A stretch of DNA of 15,425 bases from an uncultured Planctomycetaceae bacterium (GCA_937967665.1 CALBSZ010000517.1:1-15425), one strand, 5' to 3'. Shown: positions 1-7,756, counted from the first letter of the stretch. Numbers and translations: made by a program. Notes: generated from the letters alone by a model not told the origin.

Positions 1-40
1 GCCCCCAGCGACACCGCGGACAAGGCCCATCCCTGCAACC

Positions 41-283
41 ATGCCTGAAATTACCTTCAACGAGACGAATGTGGAACTGGCCGCCAATTGCAAGCTGCGG
101 TTGCGAATTTCCCATCGAGGCCATCCGCTGGAAGCCGCACGCGAAGCCGTGACCCAGGCGCTGGAGTCGCCTTTGGACTTTCCGCCGCTAGCATCCTGCA
201 CCGTGCCGGAAGACCGGATTGTCGTGGCGGTGGACCGGGATGTCCCTCAAGTCGCCGATGTCAGCGCCGGGCTTATTGATTAA
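41..283 (+). CDS. LarA-like (DUF2088) protein, N-terminal fragment of a broken gene
   Basis: This 80-residue piece is the N-terminal part of a LarA-like protein (lactate racemase fold, DUF2088). The stretch around ALESPLDFPPL followed by PEDRIVVAVDRDVPQ matches the way LarA homologues begin: a short beta region, a helix ending in an 'AL..P....PL' motif, then a hydrophobic strand. Translation from ATG 41 stops at TAA 281-283. The same frame has a second stop, TAG, at 296-298, and then stays open to 1240 with clear LarA-like sequence, so both pieces derive from one gene of about 400 codons. The frame is also open upstream to the window edge, but ATG 41 fits the family start. No Shine-Dalgarno sequence is visible. 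Whether the fragment is translated is unknown. The family assignment is from memory of conserved sequence, not a search. Confidence 0.6.
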   Translation: MPEITFNETNVELAANCKLRLRISHRGHPLEAAREAVTQALESPLDFPPLASCTVPEDRIVVAVDRDVPQVADVSAGLID

Positions 284-358
284 TTGCTGGCGGGATAGGC
301 CACGACCGATGATATTTCCGTTGTCCTGACCCACGACAATCCACTCGGGCCTGACGAT

Positions 359-1240
359 TTGCTCGGGGCTCTGCCAGATGCGGTTCAGGCCCGGATCCGC
401 GTCGAACGTCACGATCCGGACGACAAGAGTCAACTTTGCTATCTTGCTGCCAATGACGATGCCTTACCGATCTACATCAATCGGCACCTCTACGACGCCG
501 ACGTGGTGGTGCCCGTCGCGACGCTCCAGCCGGCCGGAACGTTGGGCTACGCCGGTATGCACAGCGGACTCTATCCGAGTTTTTCGGATACCGCCACTCA
601 ACAGCGTTTCCGCGCGGCTGAACTTAACAACCGCCGATCCCGCATCGCCGCTTGCCAGCAGGCGGATCAAGCGGCCTGGTTGTTGGGAGTGCAGCTGAGC
701 CTGCAACTCGTGCCCGGACCGGGCAATTCCATCCTGCACGTGGTTGCCGGTGAGTCGGGTGTCGTCGCGCAAGTTGGCGAACAACTCAGCCATGCCGCCT
801 GGCAACACGAAAATGAGGAACAGGCTTCGCTGGTCGTGGCAACGGTTGAGGGCGGTCCTGACCAGCAGACCTGGCAAAACGTTGCGCGGGCACTCGCCGC
901 GGTATCGCCGCTCGTCGACGAGGGCGGTGCTGTCGTCTTGTGTACGGACCTGCATGAACCGCCGGGAATGTCGCTGCAGCGGTTAATGGCAGATGAACCG
1001 CTCAACGGCGACGAGTCCGCCGGACCGGATGCACTCGCCGCCTTCGTCATTGGCGAGTCTCGCGAACGACATCCTGTGTACCTGTTAAGTCAGTTGGACG
1101 CGGATACCGTAGAAGACCTGGGGATCGGGTTTGTCAGCTGCCTGGAAGACGTGGGCAGGTTGAGCCGGAATCATGCCAGCTGCATCGTTGTCGAAAACGC
1201 CCATCGCACGTCGCTTACAGGACAGTACGCCGTACCATGA
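359..1240 (+). CDS. LarA-like (DUF2088) protein, C-terminal fragment
   Basis: This is the main body of the LarA-like protein, in the same frame as the fragment at 41-283. LarA enzymes are nickel-pincer-dependent racemases or epimerases of 2-hydroxy acids. Visible family features are a RHLYDADVVVPV strand, a GYAG turn (full-frame codons 169-172), and the C-terminal-domain signature GGPDQQTWQNVARAL followed by DEGGAVVLCTD. In true LarA the GYSGG turn runs into a lysine that carries the nickel-pincer cofactor. Here the turn reads GYAGMHSGLYP with no lysine, so racemase activity by the known mechanism is doubtful. The only start after the TAG at 296 is TTG 359, which would omit the first strands of the fold, so a working product seems unlikely without readthrough. 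Its TGA overlaps the ygfZ start as ATGA (1237-1240). Confidence 0.7.
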   Translation: MLGALPDAVQARIRVERHDPDDKSQLCYLAANDDALPIYINRHLYDADVVVPVATLQPAGTLGYAGMHSGLYPSFSDTATQQRFRAAELNNRRSRIAACQQADQAAWLLGVQLSLQLVPGPGNSILHVVAGESGVVAQVGEQLSHAAWQHENEEQASLVVATVEGGPDQQTWQNVARALAAVSPLVDEGGAVVLCTDLHEPPGMSLQRLMADEPLNGDESAGPDALAAFVIGESRERHPVYLLSQLDADTVEDLGIGFVSCLEDVGRLSRNHASCIVVENAHRTSLTGQYAVP

Positions 1241-2109
1241 CGGGACCTATAGAAGAACATGTTCTAACCGAATACCAGGCGCTGCTGGCAGGCCGCGGTT
1301 GCGTCGACTTGGCGTCGTGGACGCAATTGGAATTTAGTGGCAGCGACCGCCTGACCTTCGTCCACAACCTGTGCACGAACGACATCAAGTCCCTGTCCAC
1401 TGGCGAAACCCGAGAAGCGTTTATTACCAACGTGCACGGCAAGACGATCGGCCATGGCTGGTTTCACAGTAGGCCGGATTCGCTGATCTTGACGACCGCG
1501 CCGCGGCAGGCCGATGTGCTCATCAATCACTTCGAGAAATACCGCATTCGCGAAAAGGTTACCATCGTCGACCAAACAAGCGTCTGGTCCCGTTGGCTGG
1601 TGACAGGAGAGCTTCCCGATGAAATCTCGGAATTCACGTTTCCCTGGCACGATGTTGCGGCGCACGTGTTAACCGGCCCGGCAGGTCGCAGTGTCATCGG
1701 CGGCAAGCAGGAATGCAGTATGAGCGCTTTCGAGATCGCTCGGGTCGAGGCGCGACTGCCGGTTTTTGGCATCGATATCACCGACGCCAATCTGCCCCAG
1801 GAATTGAACCGGAACGAGCAGGCCATCAACTTCACGAAGGGTTGCTACCTGGGACAGGAAACCGTGGCTCGCCTGGACGCGTTGGGGCACGTCAATCGGA
1901 CTCTTTGCTTGCTACAACTGGAAAAGGGAATCGAGCCCCAGGCCGGAATGACGCTTGAAGCCGACGGCAAAGTCGTGGCCACCGTGACCTCGGCGACCTG
2001 GTCTCCCAAGTTTGCCTCGACAATTGCGATGGCTTACGTCCGGCGCGGTCACAACACACCCGGACAGGTGATCGAATCCGCCACGGGAAATGCCACCGTC
2101 CTGGCTTAA
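1237..2109 (+). CDS. ygfZ: YgfZ/GcvT-like folate-binding protein
   Basis: This 290-residue protein belongs to the YgfZ family, tetrahydrofolate-binding relatives of the glycine-cleavage T protein that support synthesis or repair of certain Fe-S enzymes. The diagnostic motif KGCYLGQE is at residues 201-208, with its conserved cysteine at 203, followed by the usual 'ARLDALGHVNR' region. The N-terminal FVHNLCTNDIKSL block and the C-terminal small barrel are also typical, and the length is close to other bacterial YgfZ proteins. The start overlaps the stop of the LarA-like frame by four bases (ATGA), suggesting translational coupling. No separate Shine-Dalgarno sequence is seen. Its stop shares the palindrome TTAA with the stop of the membrane gene on the other strand. 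The Fe-S role is known for the family; a link to the Fe-S-rich oxidoreductase in this window is only a possibility. Confidence 0.9.
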   Translation: MTGPIEEHVLTEYQALLAGRGCVDLASWTQLEFSGSDRLTFVHNLCTNDIKSLSTGETREAFITNVHGKTIGHGWFHSRPDSLILTTAPRQADVLINHFEKYRIREKVTIVDQTSVWSRWLVTGELPDEISEFTFPWHDVAAHVLTGPAGRSVIGGKQECSMSAFEIARVEARLPVFGIDITDANLPQELNRNEQAINFTKGCYLGQETVARLDALGHVNRTLCLLQLEKGIEPQAGMTLEADGKVVATVTSATWSPKFASTIAMAYVRRGHNTPGQVIESATGNATVLA

Positions 2110-3701
2110 GCGCAGTTCCACCGGGCCGGCCGACTTTGTAAATCGGTCCCTGCGGCTCGCGTGCCGCCCGCCGATGAGGAGTTCTTGCGATACAGCCGAG
2201 CCGCTTGGGCGGTGGCTACGGTACTCCAACCGTCGGACGCTTGCAGGTATCGATCGAGTTTCGAGTCGCGTTTGACGAGCGCGTAGTCGATCGCGTATTG
2301 CCGCGCACAGCCTTCGATTTTCTCGGGATGATGCTGTTCCATTTCGACATAACGTTCCAGGAACTCGGCCCCAAACAGCTCACAACGATCGTCGATGAAT
2401 GTTTTCACGTGCGGGAAATGAAAGGCCAGGAAACCGCCGTAGGTCAAGGTGTTGAACACCCGGACGGCAGGGCGTTGGTGACGATCGAACTGGTTTCCAA
2501 ACTGCGGGACCGCACTGTTCGTCAACTCCACCGGCCATTTCTCGGCAGCGTGGCGTGCCCAGCCCGTACCGAATACGGGGATGGGAACCTGTCCCCGCTG
2601 TAACAGCAACGTCAGCACTACCACGCTGGCGGGAATGAGTGCCGCGCGCCACGTTGATGGCAGGCCGGGAGCCATGCGGAACAGATCGCGTCGGGCCAGC
2701 CAGCAACCGATTCGCGACGAGGGCAGCGCGTCGGCCAAGACCAGGGTCGTCACCATCGCGAACAGCGGCACATGCCGAATCCGCGACCATGCCAGCAGCA
2801 GCCAGAGCAGCGGGACCAGCCAGGTCACTTTCCAATCTCGCGGCCGGGTCGTGGCAATTACAGCCGTGTACACGAGAGCAAAGCCGATCACGATCCAGGC
2901 CATCGATTCGCTGAAATCGAGCGGCCGGTGCTCTTCGATAATGTTGGGCAGGGGCATGGCCATGATTTCCAGCCAGCGCTGCCGCATTGCGGCACCGTAG
3001 GGATTGCAGAGAAAAGTTGCCGGCAGCAGGACCATCAGCACTCCCACCGGCCCCACGTGGCGCGGCAGCAGGCACGAGTTTCCTCGACGAATCACATACG
3101 CCGCCGCCCACCCGGCTACGACAAAATAGACGGTCGCCAGTCCTGCCAGAACGCCTCCGTGCAGATTCGTCCAGAGCGGAAACAGTAGCAGCAGCCACCC
3201 CAGACGCCCCACGCCGCCGCGCTGGTTTTCGAAATCCATCAGTAATCCCACGGTCACCGCCAGCAGCCCAATCGTGGCCAAATGCGGGCGTGCATGAAAG
3301 TGGTGGCTGCTGGCCAATAACAGGAATACCAGCACCAGCGTCGCCGGCATCCAGTGCAAGCCGCTCCGCAGCAGGCGTGACCCGGCAAACGTGTAGGTGG
3401 CGGCGATGACCGTCACGGTGAGCAGCACGACGGAATCCCATCCCCCGAGCGCATAGGCGGCTCCCAGGAAAAGCTCGGCCAGCCACTGCAGCGTTAGCCA
3501 CTGGGTCCCGCCGCGTGTAAAGGTGAAATGGTCCGTACGCGGAATCTCGCCGGTCTCCAGCATCTCCAGTCCCAGCGATGTATGCCAGAAAGTTCCTGGA
3601 TCCTGCAGCAGGCTGCTGCGGCCTACCAGTAACAGGGCCAGCCATAAACCGAGGAACATGCCCGTCTCAGGTCGGAAAAATGGCTTCACTTGCAACGACA
3701 T
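2106..3701 (-). CDS. Multi-pass membrane protein, GT-C glycosyltransferase-like
   Basis: This is a 531-residue integral membrane protein with roughly ten hydrophobic segments over residues 15-360 and a soluble C-terminal part of about 150 residues. The first segment is followed by DPGTFWH (34-40), then GEIPRTDHFTF (51-61) and a QWLAE motif (72-76). This loop, with acidic residues near the membrane face, resembles the first extracytoplasmic loop of GT-C (PMT/ArnT-like) glycosyltransferases that use polyprenyl-phosphate sugars. I recognise the general type but cannot name a family or substrate. The C-terminal region contains a GGFLAFHF...TFIDDRCELFG pattern and ends in a Ser/Gly/Arg-rich tail. 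The ATG at 3701 is preceded by an AGGG stretch 8 bases upstream. It is transcribed divergently from alaC and converges on ygfZ with interlocked stops. Confidence 0.8.
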   Translation of the reverse strand: MSLQVKPFFRPETGMFLGLWLALLLVGRSSLLQDPGTFWHTSLGLEMLETGEIPRTDHFTFTRGGTQWLTLQWLAELFLGAAYALGGWDSVVLLTVTVIAATYTFAGSRLLRSGLHWMPATLVLVFLLLASSHHFHARPHLATIGLLAVTVGLLMDFENQRGGVGRLGWLLLLFPLWTNLHGGVLAGLATVYFVVAGWAAAYVIRRGNSCLLPRHVGPVGVLMVLLPATFLCNPYGAAMRQRWLEIMAMPLPNIIEEHRPLDFSESMAWIVIGFALVYTAVIATTRPRDWKVTWLVPLLWLLLAWSRIRHVPLFAMVTTLVLADALPSSRIGCWLARRDLFRMAPGLPSTWRAALIPASVVVLTLLLQRGQVPIPVFGTGWARHAAEKWPVELTNSAVPQFGNQFDRHQRPAVRVFNTLTYGGFLAFHFPHVKTFIDDRCELFGAEFLERYVEMEQHHPEKIEGCARQYAIDYALVKRDSKLDRYLQASDGWSTVATAQAARLYRKNSSSAGGTRAAGTDLQSRPARWNCA

Positions 3702-3895
3702 CGGAGATCCCTGACAAATTTCGATCGAATGCTAAAACATAGGTCATCGTCATCGAAACCAATCACGCTACGGTACCGGTTGCAACGATTGCTCCGTTGT
3801 TGACAGCCGATTTGGTAATTCCCGAGCTCCCGCATTCTCAGCAGGCCCTTCAGCGGTTATTGTGAATGTTTTGGCCCCGACCCCCAACTACTTCC

Positions 3896-5116
3896 ATGTC
3901 CTCAGAATCAGCCAACAGCACTTCTCCCTTCCAGATCGAAGTCGCGGCGCGCGTCAACCGGCTACCGCCCTACATGTTCGGCCGCATCAATAACCTGCTT
4001 TACCAAAAGCGGCGCGCCGGAAACGACGTGATCGACCTGGGTATGGGAAACCCTTCGGATCCACCGGAAGATATCGTCATCGAGAAACTTGCCGAGGCCG
4101 CGCGGGATCCGGGTAATCACGGCTACAGCAAGTCGAACGGTATCCTGAATCTGCGGCGCGAGGTCGGCGGCAAGTACTTCAAAAAGTACGGCGTCCGACT
4201 GGACCCCGACAAAGAAGTGATCACGTGCCTGGGGTCCAAGGAAGGCTTCAGCCACATGTGCCTGGCATTAATGGGTCCGGGTGACACGGCCATCACGCCG
4301 GCGCCGTATTTTCCGGTCCACATGTACGCCGTGGCCCTGGCCTCCGGGAACGTCATCGCGTTGGAGGTGGCCGACAACGAGAAATTCCTGTCGAACATTG
4401 CCTACACCTGCCAGCACTTGATGCCGAAGCCGAAGCTGCTGATCATCAACTACCCCCATAATCCGTCGTCGGTCACCGTCGAACCGGAATTTCTTGTCGA
4501 CGTGGTTAATCTTGCCAAGAAATATGGCTTCATGGTCATCAGCGACTTTGCCTACGCGGACGTTGCCTTCGACGGCTACCAGCCGCCCAGTTTCCTGGCG
4601 GCTCCCGGCGCCGCGGATGTGGGTGTCGAGTTCACGACGATGAGCAAGGGCTACAACATGGCCGGTTGGCGCGTCGGTTTCTGCTGCGGCAACAGCGAAA
4701 TGATCCGCGCCCTCTCCACGATCAAGGGCTACTACGACTACGGCATGTTTCAAGCCGTGCAGATCGCGGCCATCATGGCGCTGCGCCACACGGACGCTGC
4801 CGTGGAAAGGCAATCGGAAATCTACCAAAGCCGCCGCGACGTGCTGGTTGACGGCCTCCGCCGGCTTGGCTGGGACATCACGCCGCCCCGCGCCGGCATG
4901 TTCGTCTGGGCGGAAGTGCCGGCCGAGTGGCAGCAGCGGATGAGCACGATGGATTTTGCCATGATGCTGTTGGAGGATGGCGATGTCGCGGTAAGCCCCG
5001 GCAGCGGCTTCGGGCCGTCCGGCGAAGGTTTCCTGAGAATGGCGCTGGTGGAAAACGAGAACCGGTTGCGACAAGCTGTGCGGCAGATCGGCCGCTGCCT
5101 GGACAAGAACCGCTGA
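3896..5116 (+). CDS. alaC: AlaC-type alanine aminotransferase (PLP, class I)
   Basis: This is a class I/II PLP aminotransferase that closely follows the AlaC pattern. Landmarks are RLPPYMF near the N-terminus, DLGMGNPSDPP, HGYSKSNGI, GSKEGFSHM, INYPHNPSS, DFAYADVAFDG, and the lysine motif MSKGYNMAGWRVGF, in which K251 (counted from ATG 3896) should form the PLP Schiff base. The C-terminus has VSPGSGFG and the family ending 'ALVENENRLRQAVR'. AlaC converts alanine and 2-oxoglutarate to pyruvate and glutamate, reversibly, in the cytoplasm. An in-frame ATG at 3866 would add ten residues (MFWPRPPTTS) that do not look like the family. Neither start has a good Shine-Dalgarno sequence, and 3896 is preferred because homologues begin shortly before RLPPY. 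The related LL-diaminopimelate aminotransferase is less likely given the NMAGWRVGF and PYMF matches. It converges on the pyruvate:ferredoxin oxidoreductase cluster. Confidence 0.88.
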   Translation: MSSESANSTSPFQIEVAARVNRLPPYMFGRINNLLYQKRRAGNDVIDLGMGNPSDPPEDIVIEKLAEAARDPGNHGYSKSNGILNLRREVGGKYFKKYGVRLDPDKEVITCLGSKEGFSHMCLALMGPGDTAITPAPYFPVHMYAVALASGNVIALEVADNEKFLSNIAYTCQHLMPKPKLLIINYPHNPSSVTVEPEFLVDVVNLAKKYGFMVISDFAYADVAFDGYQPPSFLAAPGAADVGVEFTTMSKGYNMAGWRVGFCCGNSEMIRALSTIKGYYDYGMFQAVQIAAIMALRHTDAAVERQSEIYQSRRDVLVDGLRRLGWDITPPRAGMFVWAEVPAEWQQRMSTMDFAMMLLEDGDVAVSPGSGFGPSGEGFLRMALVENENRLRQAVRQIGRCLDKNR

Positions 5117-5155
5117 AACGCGGTCCGCGTGAAACGTCGCGAGTCCGCTGCCGCG

Positions 5156-5386
5156 TCAATCAGCCCCGTGACCGTAGATGTGCTGGATGGGCGTCGTGTG
5201 ACCAAAGGCAATCTCTTCCGCCGGCGTGTCCAGAGCCGCGGCGATTTTCGCTCGCTCCGTCGGACTGGGAGTCCAACGTCCCAGGAAAATGGATTGCACG
5301 CGCGTCACATCCAAACCGGTCTGTTGCGCCAGTTCCAATAGCGACACTCCTTTGGCCTTGCAGATATCCTGCAGATTTGCAGCCAT
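5156..5386 (-). CDS. Small XRE-type helix-turn-helix protein
   Basis: This 76-residue protein is almost entirely an XRE/Cro-type HTH domain. LQDICKAKGVSLLELAQQTGLDVTRVQSIF (5-34) gives the first helices and the turn, and TERAKIAAALDTPAEEIAFG closes the fold. It then has a short tail, HTTPIQHIYGHGAD, with three histidines. There is no extra sensor domain. The start is fixed by AGGAGA six bases before ATG 5386; an in-frame start at 5443 lacks such a site. The gene is last in the minus-strand oxidoreductase cluster, 127 bases after the 107-residue gene, so it may be cotranscribed or have its own promoter. It likely binds DNA and could regulate the cluster, but that is inference. Its stop faces the alaC stop across 39 bases. 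Confidence 0.82.
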   Translation of the reverse strand: MAANLQDICKAKGVSLLELAQQTGLDVTRVQSIFLGRWTPSPTERAKIAAALDTPAEEIAFGHTTPIQHIYGHGAD

Positions 5387-5392
5387 GCCTGT

Positions 5393-5398
5393 TCTCCT
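5393..5398 (-). promoter_or_regulatory. Ribosome binding site of the XRE-type gene
   Basis: AGGAGA on the minus strand lies six bases before ATG 5386. It is among the better Shine-Dalgarno matches in the window and decides the start. The bases next to it on the ATG side complete GAACAG, the same hexamer that forms one arm of the dyad upstream of the oxidoreductase operon. Confidence 0.65.
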
Positions 5399-5513
5399 CG
5401 CGATGCTTTGCGTGTTGCCGTACCCTGTTGCGACTTGCACCAACGCTGATGTCTGTCACGGCGGTCCGCGCCATATCGGTACCGCGACGATTCCATTCGC
5501 CAGCAACTACCGT

Positions 5514-5837
5514 CTACATGACACGATCTTCCGCCCAGGGATGTCTCCGTCCCGTCTTGAATTCCTTGAACGGCAGATCGACGGGATTGTGGATCGATTC
5601 CGGCTTGTAGGCGGTGTGAACGGCGTCTAATAGCGGCACGACCGACGCGTCCTGGTAGCCTACTCCGGTGATTTCGAACGAATCGTTATTAACATCGAAC
5701 ACGCGCAGGCGATCCGTCCAGACACGGACCTTCCGCAGCGTGCGCAGCTCGTTGCGAGTCCGTTTCAAAAACTCCAACGCCGCGTTGACATCGCCGGCAA
5801 CAAACGCATGCTGTGCCAGCGGTTCACGATCTTGCAT
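5514..5837 (-). CDS. Unknown 107-residue protein downstream of the PFOR beta gene
   Basis: This is a small soluble protein that I do not recognise. It starts MQDREPLAQHAFVAGD, has a helix LEFLKRTRNELRTLRKV (21-37), then alternating strands (VWTDRLRVFDVNND, SFEITGVGY), and a basic C-terminus (FKEFKTGRRHPW). It has no cysteines, membrane segment or signal peptide. The ATG at 5837 lies five bases after the TAA of the oxidoreductase beta gene, so translation is probably coupled; there is no separate Shine-Dalgarno sequence. Upstream in-frame codons overlap the C-terminus of the beta gene in another frame and were not used. The tight spacing suggests a role linked to the oxidoreductase, such as assembly, regulation or an accessory subunit, but nothing in the sequence proves it. 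Confidence 0.65.
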   Translation of the reverse strand: MQDREPLAQHAFVAGDVNAALEFLKRTRNELRTLRKVRVWTDRLRVFDVNNDSFEITGVGYQDASVVPLLDAVHTAYKPESIHNPVDLPFKEFKTGRRHPWAEDRVM

Positions 5838-5842
5838 GGCGA

Positions 5843-7744
5843 TTACGATCGCAACGTCACAATACCGGCTGAAATGGCTTGCCGCAAAACGTCGCTGCTC
5901 ACGGATATCTCGGAATTGTCGGCCAGGGAAAGCACCACCGGCGATACGGACTCGAGGACACCGGGGACCCAGCCGCTGCCATCGTTGTAATTCACCTTGG
6001 CCCCTTTGCCGTAACCAGGCGGCAAACTGCCGTTGCCGCTCTTCTTGGCCGGTGCCGGGGCTTTTGCCGGTTTCGCCGCGGCGCCCTTTTCCGATCCGCC
6101 CGCACGGAGCGTTCCAGCCAGTTCCTGCAACTGTTTCCAGTTTTCCAGCCGTTCCTGCTTGGCCCGCAGCAGCACTTCGCTGGGGTTCCCTTCTTTGTCG
6201 AAGTGCTTGGCAAACCGCCCTTCGCTGCGGCAGAAGTCGATAAAGTCGACCTGTTCTCCTGATTTCGGATTCATCCACCAGTCGTCGTTGACTGCCGGGT
6301 TTCCCTGCAGCGACAAACGCTCGCGAATGGTATCTCCTTTCCGCGGATCGTACACCATCAGCGGGAATGCTCGTGTGTCCACAGCCAGGCGCGCTTGATC
6401 GGTAGCCATGTTGTCGGCCACGCCATGCTCCGGCTGGCACGTCGTATAACAGCAGACCAGGGCGGGGCCGTCAAATTCCAGGGCGTCGATCACGCTGCGG
6501 TAGAAGTGATTGACGTGAGCGCAGGTCGTCTGAGCCACGAACGTTCGCGGGTGCATCATGGCGATCTGAGCAATCTCCTTGCGGCGTTCGGTCTTGCCGC
6601 TGATCGCCTTGCCATGCACGCTCATCTTGGCATTCTGTCCCATGTAGGTGCTGGTCGAGGCCTGTCCACCGGTGTTCGAATAGACCTGCGTGTCGAGGAC
6701 GAAAACCTTGATATTCAACCCGGATGCCAGCATGCGGGACAACGATTGGAAGCCGATATCAAACATGGCCCCGTCGCCGCCGAGGCACCAGATCGGCTTC
6801 TCGTTCCAGCCCATCTGGTCCCAGCGCAAACGCAGTCCCATGGCGTAGGCCGGAGCGTTCTCGAACAACGAATTGCTCCACGGAACCAGGTACGGATTGT
6901 ATGGATACGTCGACGTATAAACGGTGTTGCAGCCGGTGGCGGCAATGATGCCCCAATCGCTTCCGTACTTCGCTCCGGTGGCGGAGCACATCATCCGCAA
7001 CGCGCTCCCTTCGCCGCAGCCCGCACAACTGCCGGCACCGCCGACGTAGATATGGGTCTGCTCCTTGAGCATCATGTCGATCAACAAGTTGTCGTTGATG
7101 TAGCGGTCGTCCGAGGGCCCGAACTCCTTGAACAGCCGATGACTCTTCGAAATCTCGTCCATCACCTGATCGGACTTCGGAATCATTTTCAAGGCTTCGT
7201 CATCGCAGACCGTGACGCATTCAGCGCAGCCCTTACACTTGCTCGGGTCGATCATGATCAGGAACTTGCCGCCTTCGCCCGTCTTCTTCTTAGGACCCTC
7301 GTAGTATTTACGCGGTTCCGACCACTGCTTTTTGAACAGCTCGCGATCGGCTTCGTTCTCGATACTGTCCAGCTTCGCTTGCCAGGCCTGTTCTCCCGTC
7401 ACTTTGCCGAGAATTGCGGTATCGGGGCACAACGTCACGCAGTCCATGCAGCCGGTACAGGCGGAAGGAATGTACTCAGGGATTTCCGGCGCCACGTAGC
7501 TGAAATCACGGAGTGTCGCCGTCCCGGCCGGGATGATGGAGCGGGATACCGAGAGATCCGCCGGCAAGCCTTTTTCCGCCGTACCGTCTTCATAGCTGCG
7601 GATGATGCGCTCGTTGAAATCGTTGACATCCAACACCGGCAACTTCACCAGCTTGTAGCCATCGTCCACCAACGTGCCGTACGAGTTATTGTTATACGGG
7701 TCGCGATCACTCGCTTCATTCATCGATTTGTCAGCGGTTGCCAT
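5843..7744 (-). CDS. Pyruvate:ferredoxin oxidoreductase, ferredoxin-domain plus beta (TPP) subunit
   Basis: This is the second half of a split NifJ-type pyruvate:ferredoxin oxidoreductase (633 residues). Residues 1-90 are a lead-in. A two-cluster ferredoxin domain follows, with CTGCMDCVTLCP (C96, C99, C102, C106) and CKGCAECVTVCD (C170, C173, C176, C180). The TPP-binding beta domain has CAGCGEG (C240, C243), ATGCN (C272) and TTCQPEHG (C436), which fit the four ligands of the proximal 4Fe-4S cluster, plus GGDGAMFDIG and LDTQVYSNTGGQAS for TPP and magnesium. After residue 544 an Ala/Pro/Lys-rich linker leads to a 55-residue C-terminal module that NifJ does not normally have. The start has GGAGA seven bases upstream. 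The gene lies 78 bases after the alpha-gamma gene and presumably forms one cytoplasmic enzyme with it, passing electrons to ferredoxin or flavodoxin. Pyruvate as substrate is inferred from NifJ-like motifs. Confidence 0.93.
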   Translation of the reverse strand: MATADKSMNEASDRDPYNNNSYGTLVDDGYKLVKLPVLDVNDFNERIIRSYEDGTAEKGLPADLSVSRSIIPAGTATLRDFSYVAPEIPEYIPSACTGCMDCVTLCPDTAILGKVTGEQAWQAKLDSIENEADRELFKKQWSEPRKYYEGPKKKTGEGGKFLIMIDPSKCKGCAECVTVCDDEALKMIPKSDQVMDEISKSHRLFKEFGPSDDRYINDNLLIDMMLKEQTHIYVGGAGSCAGCGEGSALRMMCSATGAKYGSDWGIIAATGCNTVYTSTYPYNPYLVPWSNSLFENAPAYAMGLRLRWDQMGWNEKPIWCLGGDGAMFDIGFQSLSRMLASGLNIKVFVLDTQVYSNTGGQASTSTYMGQNAKMSVHGKAISGKTERRKEIAQIAMMHPRTFVAQTTCAHVNHFYRSVIDALEFDGPALVCCYTTCQPEHGVADNMATDQARLAVDTRAFPLMVYDPRKGDTIRERLSLQGNPAVNDDWWMNPKSGEQVDFIDFCRSEGRFAKHFDKEGNPSEVLLRAKQERLENWKQLQELAGTLRAGGSEKGAAAKPAKAPAPAKKSGNGSLPPGYGKGAKVNYNDGSGWVPGVLESVSPVVLSLADNSEISVSSDVLRQAISAGIVTLRS

Positions 7745-7745
7745 T

Positions 7746-7756
7746 GAGATATCTCC
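7746..7756 (-). promoter_or_regulatory. Ribosome binding site of the PFOR beta gene, inside a palindrome
   Basis: GGAGA (7752-7756, minus strand) lies seven bases before ATG 7744 and supports that start. Four of its five bases fall inside the perfect 10-base palindrome GAGATATCTC (7746-7755), which could affect access to the site or be chance. Confidence 0.5.

Noticed and set aside
1..48. Possible end of an upstream gene: frame 1 reads to a TGA at 46-48 that overlaps the ATG at 41.
   Set aside because: Only 15 codons are visible, two of the three frames are open here, and nothing in them is recognisable.
2380..3645. Long minus-strand ORF in another frame of the membrane protein gene.
   Set aside because: It is Arg/Ala/Gly-rich without hydrophobic order, whereas the chosen frame gives regular membrane segments.
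3800..3828. TTGACA at 3800-3805 as the -35 of an alaC promoter.
   Set aside because: No acceptable -10 follows at 16-18 bases, so the match alone is not enough.
5117..5155. Terminator in the short convergent gap (ACGCGG-T-CCGCGT at its start).
   Set aside because: The perfect arms leave a one-base loop, so only about four pairs could form, and no T run follows on either strand.
6395..7747. Long plus-strand ORF opposite the PFOR beta gene.
   Set aside because: It is a mirror of a strongly supported gene with complete cofactor motifs; the plus-strand translation is rich in Arg, His and Ala without any recognisable motif.
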